Origin: Saccharothrix sp.
GTDB lineage: Bacteria > Actinomycetota > Actinomycetes > Mycobacteriales > Pseudonocardiaceae
Assembly: GCF_031180885.1 (NCBI RefSeq)
Contig: NZ_JAPSLK010000023.1
Location: 1-64,000 of the forward strand
DNA: 64,000 bases
Reading direction: 5' to 3'
The position numbers and the translations under genes are program-made. A model generated the notes under the pieces. The model searched no databases, was not told where the DNA came from, and was given only the letters and a program-made list of their open reading frames with translations. This document shows positions 61,644 through 64,000 of the stretch, piece after piece (positions within the stretch are counted from its first letter, which is position 1; the number at the start of each line of letters is the position of its first letter).

Positions 61644-62082
61644 GCCGGCCGGGTCGGGCGGCTCGGGTTCCCTAGCCGAATGGTCAGCTCCGATCAGGTC
61701 GAGGTTTTGTGTGCGGCGGAGTCCGAAACGGACTGGCGTGGGGGGTGTTCGCGGGTATTCGGACCGGACGGTGGAATCGGGGCGCGGCCGGTTGTCGGTG
61801 TGTTCCGAGGCGGGTTGGGGAGTGGTGGTTGCTCCGGACCCGGAGGGTTTCGGGGTGTGAGTGAATGCGGGGTTTGCGGCGTCTACGACGTGTGAGTGAC
61901 GTACTTGTCTGAACCACTCGGCAGGCGCTAGGGTCCGCTGTGAACGAGTTGCGACTCATGTCCGATCGTGAGTCGATCCAGGGGGAACCTCGATAGGGCC
62001 GACCCGGTCCCGGCGCATTTTCCACTTGTCGTACGTCCGCGCCCTATTCCGCGAACCCCCGAATCACAACAGGGGAGATCTC
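61644..62082. other. Spacer and promoter region of the isochorismatase-like/hyp operon
   Basis: No gene is supported between the LuxR remnant and the start at 62083. A 113-codon minus-strand frame at 61684-62025 has no domain, ribosome site or start logic. The right-hand part (61890-62080) is less GC-rich and should hold the operon promoter; I cannot place boxes with confidence. Confidence 0.5.
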
Positions 62083-62673
62083 ATGGGCAAGATCGCCGTC
62101 CTGACCAACGACCTCCAGGGTGACGTGGTTTTCCTGACCCCGGAACGCACCGCCGTGATGAAGGAGGCCCAACCGCACTACACCGGGTTCCTGGACGAGA
62201 TGCGCAAGCGCGGTCACACCGTCTACCACCTGCAGCTCATCAACCTGCCGGACGACCCCAACGCCAACCGCCGGGCCGACGGGACCCTCCCGCTCCAGCG
62301 CGGCACGGAAGGCGCGGAGATCCTTCCCGAGTTCCTCGGCGAAGGGGACGTGGTGGTCGAGAAGAACAAGGACAGCGGTTTCTACGAGACGGAGCTGCAC
62401 GACCTGCTGCAAGCGGCCGGGGTGGACACCGTGCTGGTCACCGGGCTGCAGACGCAGATCTGCGTGCAGACCACCGCGGCCGACGCGTTTTTCCGCGGCT
62501 ACAACGTCTGGGTGCCCTCCGATTGCGTCGTCTCCGACAACCCGGCGGACCGCGACCGCTCCCTCACCTGGCTCAGCGGGTATTGCGCCACGGTCGCGGA
62601 TTCGAAGGAGATCCTGGACGTTCTCGACGCGCAGGACGCGCTGCCTCGACGGGTTGCCAAGACGCTTCCCTGA
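62083..62673 (+). CDS. Isochorismatase-like cysteine hydrolase
   Basis: A 196-residue enzyme of the nicotinamidase/isochorismatase superfamily. The Asp is in VLTNDLQGD, the Lys in VVEKNKDSGF and the nucleophilic Cys in VTGLQTQICVQTTAADAF; the cis-peptide GLQTQ precedes the Cys. It hydrolyses an amide, ester or vinyl ether, substrate unknown. ATG 62083 follows GGGGAG. It heads a unit with hypE and hypF, an unusual partner for hydrogenase maturation genes. Confidence 0.88.
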   Translation: MGKIAVLTNDLQGDVVFLTPERTAVMKEAQPHYTGFLDEMRKRGHTVYHLQLINLPDDPNANRRADGTLPLQRGTEGAEILPEFLGEGDVVVEKNKDSGFYETELHDLLQAAGVDTVLVTGLQTQICVQTTAADAFFRGYNVWVPSDCVVSDNPADRDRSLTWLSGYCATVADSKEILDVLDAQDALPRRVAKTLP

Positions 62674-62701
62674 ACCAAAGTCACAAAAGGAAGGACCTGT
62701 G

Positions 62702-63712
62702 ATGGCGAGCCTCGATGAGGTCGTCCTGGACCACGGCAGCGGGGCCAAGCTCAGCGGCGACCTGATCTCCCTCGTCGTCGACACCCTCGGCGAGGTCTAC
62801 ACCGGCGAGATGGAGGACAGCGCCGTGCTGTCACCGCCCGCCGGCCGGATCGCGATGACCACGGACTCGTTCGTCGTCGACCCGCCGTTCTTCGGCAACG
62901 GCAACATCGGCAAGATCGCGGTCTGCGGCACGGTCAACGACCTCGCCGTCGTCGGCGCCCGACCGCTCTACCTCACCCTCGGCATGATCCTGGAGACCGG
63001 CCTGCCGATGGCCCGCCTCCTCGAAGTCGTCACCGCGATCCGCGACACCGCGCTCGAAGCCGGCGTCCAGATCGTCTGCGGTGACACCAAAGTGGTCCGC
63101 AAGGGCGAGGTCGACCAGATCTACCTCAACACCGCCGGCGTCGGCGTCTTCGAACGCCCGCCGCTGCGGATGCGGGACGTGCGGGCGGGCGACCGGGTGA
63201 TCCTGAGCGGACCGATCGGCAACCACACCGTGCACCTGCTGTCCATCCGCGAAGGTCTCGGGTTCGAGCAACGCGTGCTCAGCGACTGCGCGCCGCTCAA
63301 CGGGCTCCTCGACCACCTCTTCGACCAGGTCGGAGAGGGTGCCGTGCGGTCGGTGCGGGACGTGACGCGCGGTGGGTTGGCGGCGGTGCTGCACGAGTAC
63401 GCGAAAGCGTCCGGGCGCACCATCAGGTTCGACAAGGAAAAGCTGCCGATCCAGTTCGAGACCGTGATGGCCACGGACATGCTGGGGATCAACGCGATCC
63501 ACGCCGCCAACGAGGGCTGCCTGTGCCTGTTCGTCGACCCCGCAGCGGAGGACCGCGTCCTGGCTGCTCTCCGCGCCCACAAGTACGCCGCCGAAGCGGT
63601 GTCCATCGGCGAGGTGACGGCCGGGGAAGGCCCGGTCGTGCTGATGCGCGAGGACGGGCGGGACTCGGTGGTCGAAGAACTCCAGGGCGCCGAACTGCCC
63701 AGGCTCTGCTGA
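62702..63712 (+). CDS. hypE: Hydrogenase expression/formation protein HypE
   Basis: This 336-residue ATPase is of the PurM-like fold. HypE converts the carbamoyl group placed on its C-terminal Cys by HypF into thiocyanate, the source of the CN ligands of [NiFe] hydrogenase. DHGSGAKLSGDLISLVV, TTDSFVVDPPFFGNGNIGKIAVCGTVNDLAV-type sequence (62860-62955) and the C-terminal PRLC with the essential terminal Cys are seen, so it looks functional. ATG 62702 follows AAGGAAGG. Confidence 0.95.
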   Translation: MASLDEVVLDHGSGAKLSGDLISLVVDTLGEVYTGEMEDSAVLSPPAGRIAMTTDSFVVDPPFFGNGNIGKIAVCGTVNDLAVVGARPLYLTLGMILETGLPMARLLEVVTAIRDTALEAGVQIVCGDTKVVRKGEVDQIYLNTAGVGVFERPPLRMRDVRAGDRVILSGPIGNHTVHLLSIREGLGFEQRVLSDCAPLNGLLDHLFDQVGEGAVRSVRDVTRGGLAAVLHEYAKASGRTIRFDKEKLPIQFETVMATDMLGINAIHAANEGCLCLFVDPAAEDRVLAALRAHKYAAEAVSIGEVTAGEGPVVLMREDGRDSVVEELQGAELPRLC

Positions 63713-64000
63713 TGGCCATGTCGGACAGCGACATCCGGCGGCGCGTCCGCGTCGTGGGCGTGGTGCAGGGCGTGGGGTACCGGCCGTTCGTCTACAAGCT
63801 CGCGCTCCGGCACGGCCTGACCGGCTGGGTGCTCAACGACCCGGAGGGCGTGCTGGTCGAGGTGCAGGGCCGGCCCGGCGAGGTGGCCCGCTTCACCGAA
63901 GGGCTCAGCGCCCAGGCGCCACCCCAGGCCCGCGTCACGTCGGTGCACGCGGAGGGCGTCCCCACCACCCACGAGGACGGCTTCACCATCCGCGAGAGCG
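63712..64000 (+). CDS. hypF: HypF carbamoyltransferase, N-terminal part (cut by the window edge)
   Basis: ATG 63712 shares one base with the hypE stop (TGATG). The 96 codons present encode MAMSDSDIRRRVRVVGVVQG followed by VGYRPFVYKLALRHGLTGWV, the acylphosphatase domain that opens HypF; the catalytic Arg is in GYRPF and the Asn in VLNDPEG. The complete protein would be about 750 residues and transfers carbamoyl from carbamoyl phosphate to the HypE Cys. The frame is open to the end. Confidence 0.92.
   Translation, partial: MAMSDSDIRRRVRVVGVVQGVGYRPFVYKLALRHGLTGWVLNDPEGVLVEVQGRPGEVARFTEGLSAQAPPQARVTSVHAEGVPTTHEDGFTIRES

Noticed and set aside
61684..62025. Minus-strand open frame of 113 codons before the isochorismatase-like gene
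   Set aside because: No recognisable domain, no Shine-Dalgarno, and it occupies the expected promoter region of the plus-strand operon.

Overview
The window is high-GC, gene-dense DNA with many GTG starts, 4-bp ATGA/GTGA gene overlaps and actinomycete-type families (a class III LanKC, a HelR-like helicase behind a rifamycin-associated element, GH11/GH27 secreted enzymes, many TetR/LysR/MarR/GntR regulators). It looks like a filamentous actinomycete chromosome. A Pseudonocardiales member such as the Saccharothrix/Lentzea/Actinosynnema group is my guess from gene flavour only. I see no rRNA, tRNA, transposase, integrase or CRISPR array.

Layout. 1-7.3 kb: a 15-bp tandem repeat, a TetR gene, a NarL-type two-component pair, a UDP-GlcNAc 2-epimerase-like gene, a VOC protein, a decayed GH20 hexosaminidase, a secreted protein of unknown role, and a membrane protein coupled to a winged-helix regulator. 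7.3-11 kb: a C-rich spacer with 20-bp repeats, then a compact class III lanthipeptide locus (LanKC plus a 33-residue precursor overlapping its 3' end) closed by a strong terminator. 11-17 kb: a sigma-4 remnant, a GH27 enzyme with two NPCBM domains, a deletion scar joining a TetR and an FAD monooxygenase remnant, a putative Zn-peptidase lipoprotein and an S9 peptidase. 17-22.8 kb: a peptide ABC operon with a permease-ATPase fusion and a terminal TetR gene. 23-30 kb: an O-methyltransferase divergent from a six-gene SDR-ADH-AKR-hydrolase-hydrolase-MFS operon. 30-45 kb: small regulator/target pairs with recognisable operators (TetR/quinone oxidoreductase, MarR/thiolase/MFS), the HelR-like gene, a secreted M6-like protease, a GATase-like protein and a GH11 xylanase.

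45-61.4 kb looks like one nutritional island. It holds a Liv-type amino-acid ABC operon, a DapA-family lyase plus an alpha-ketoglutarate-semialdehyde dehydrogenase-like gene and a GntR regulator, then a LysR gene divergent from a complete Dpp/Opp peptide ABC operon ending in a prolyl aminopeptidase, followed by a secreted metalloprotease. A 15-bp motif found before all three forward transcription units suggests common control. A route for hydroxyproline-rich or proline-rich peptides fits (secreted protease, oligopeptide import, prolyl aminopeptidase, amino-acid import, semialdehyde branch to 2-oxoglutarate), although the epimerase and oxidase are not in the window. The right edge begins an isochorismatase-like / hypE / hypF operon.

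The most unusual non-coding features are a 43-bp element found three times, each time after a gene stop and a hairpin; shared operator-like motifs; and two regions with strong C bias on the plus strand.
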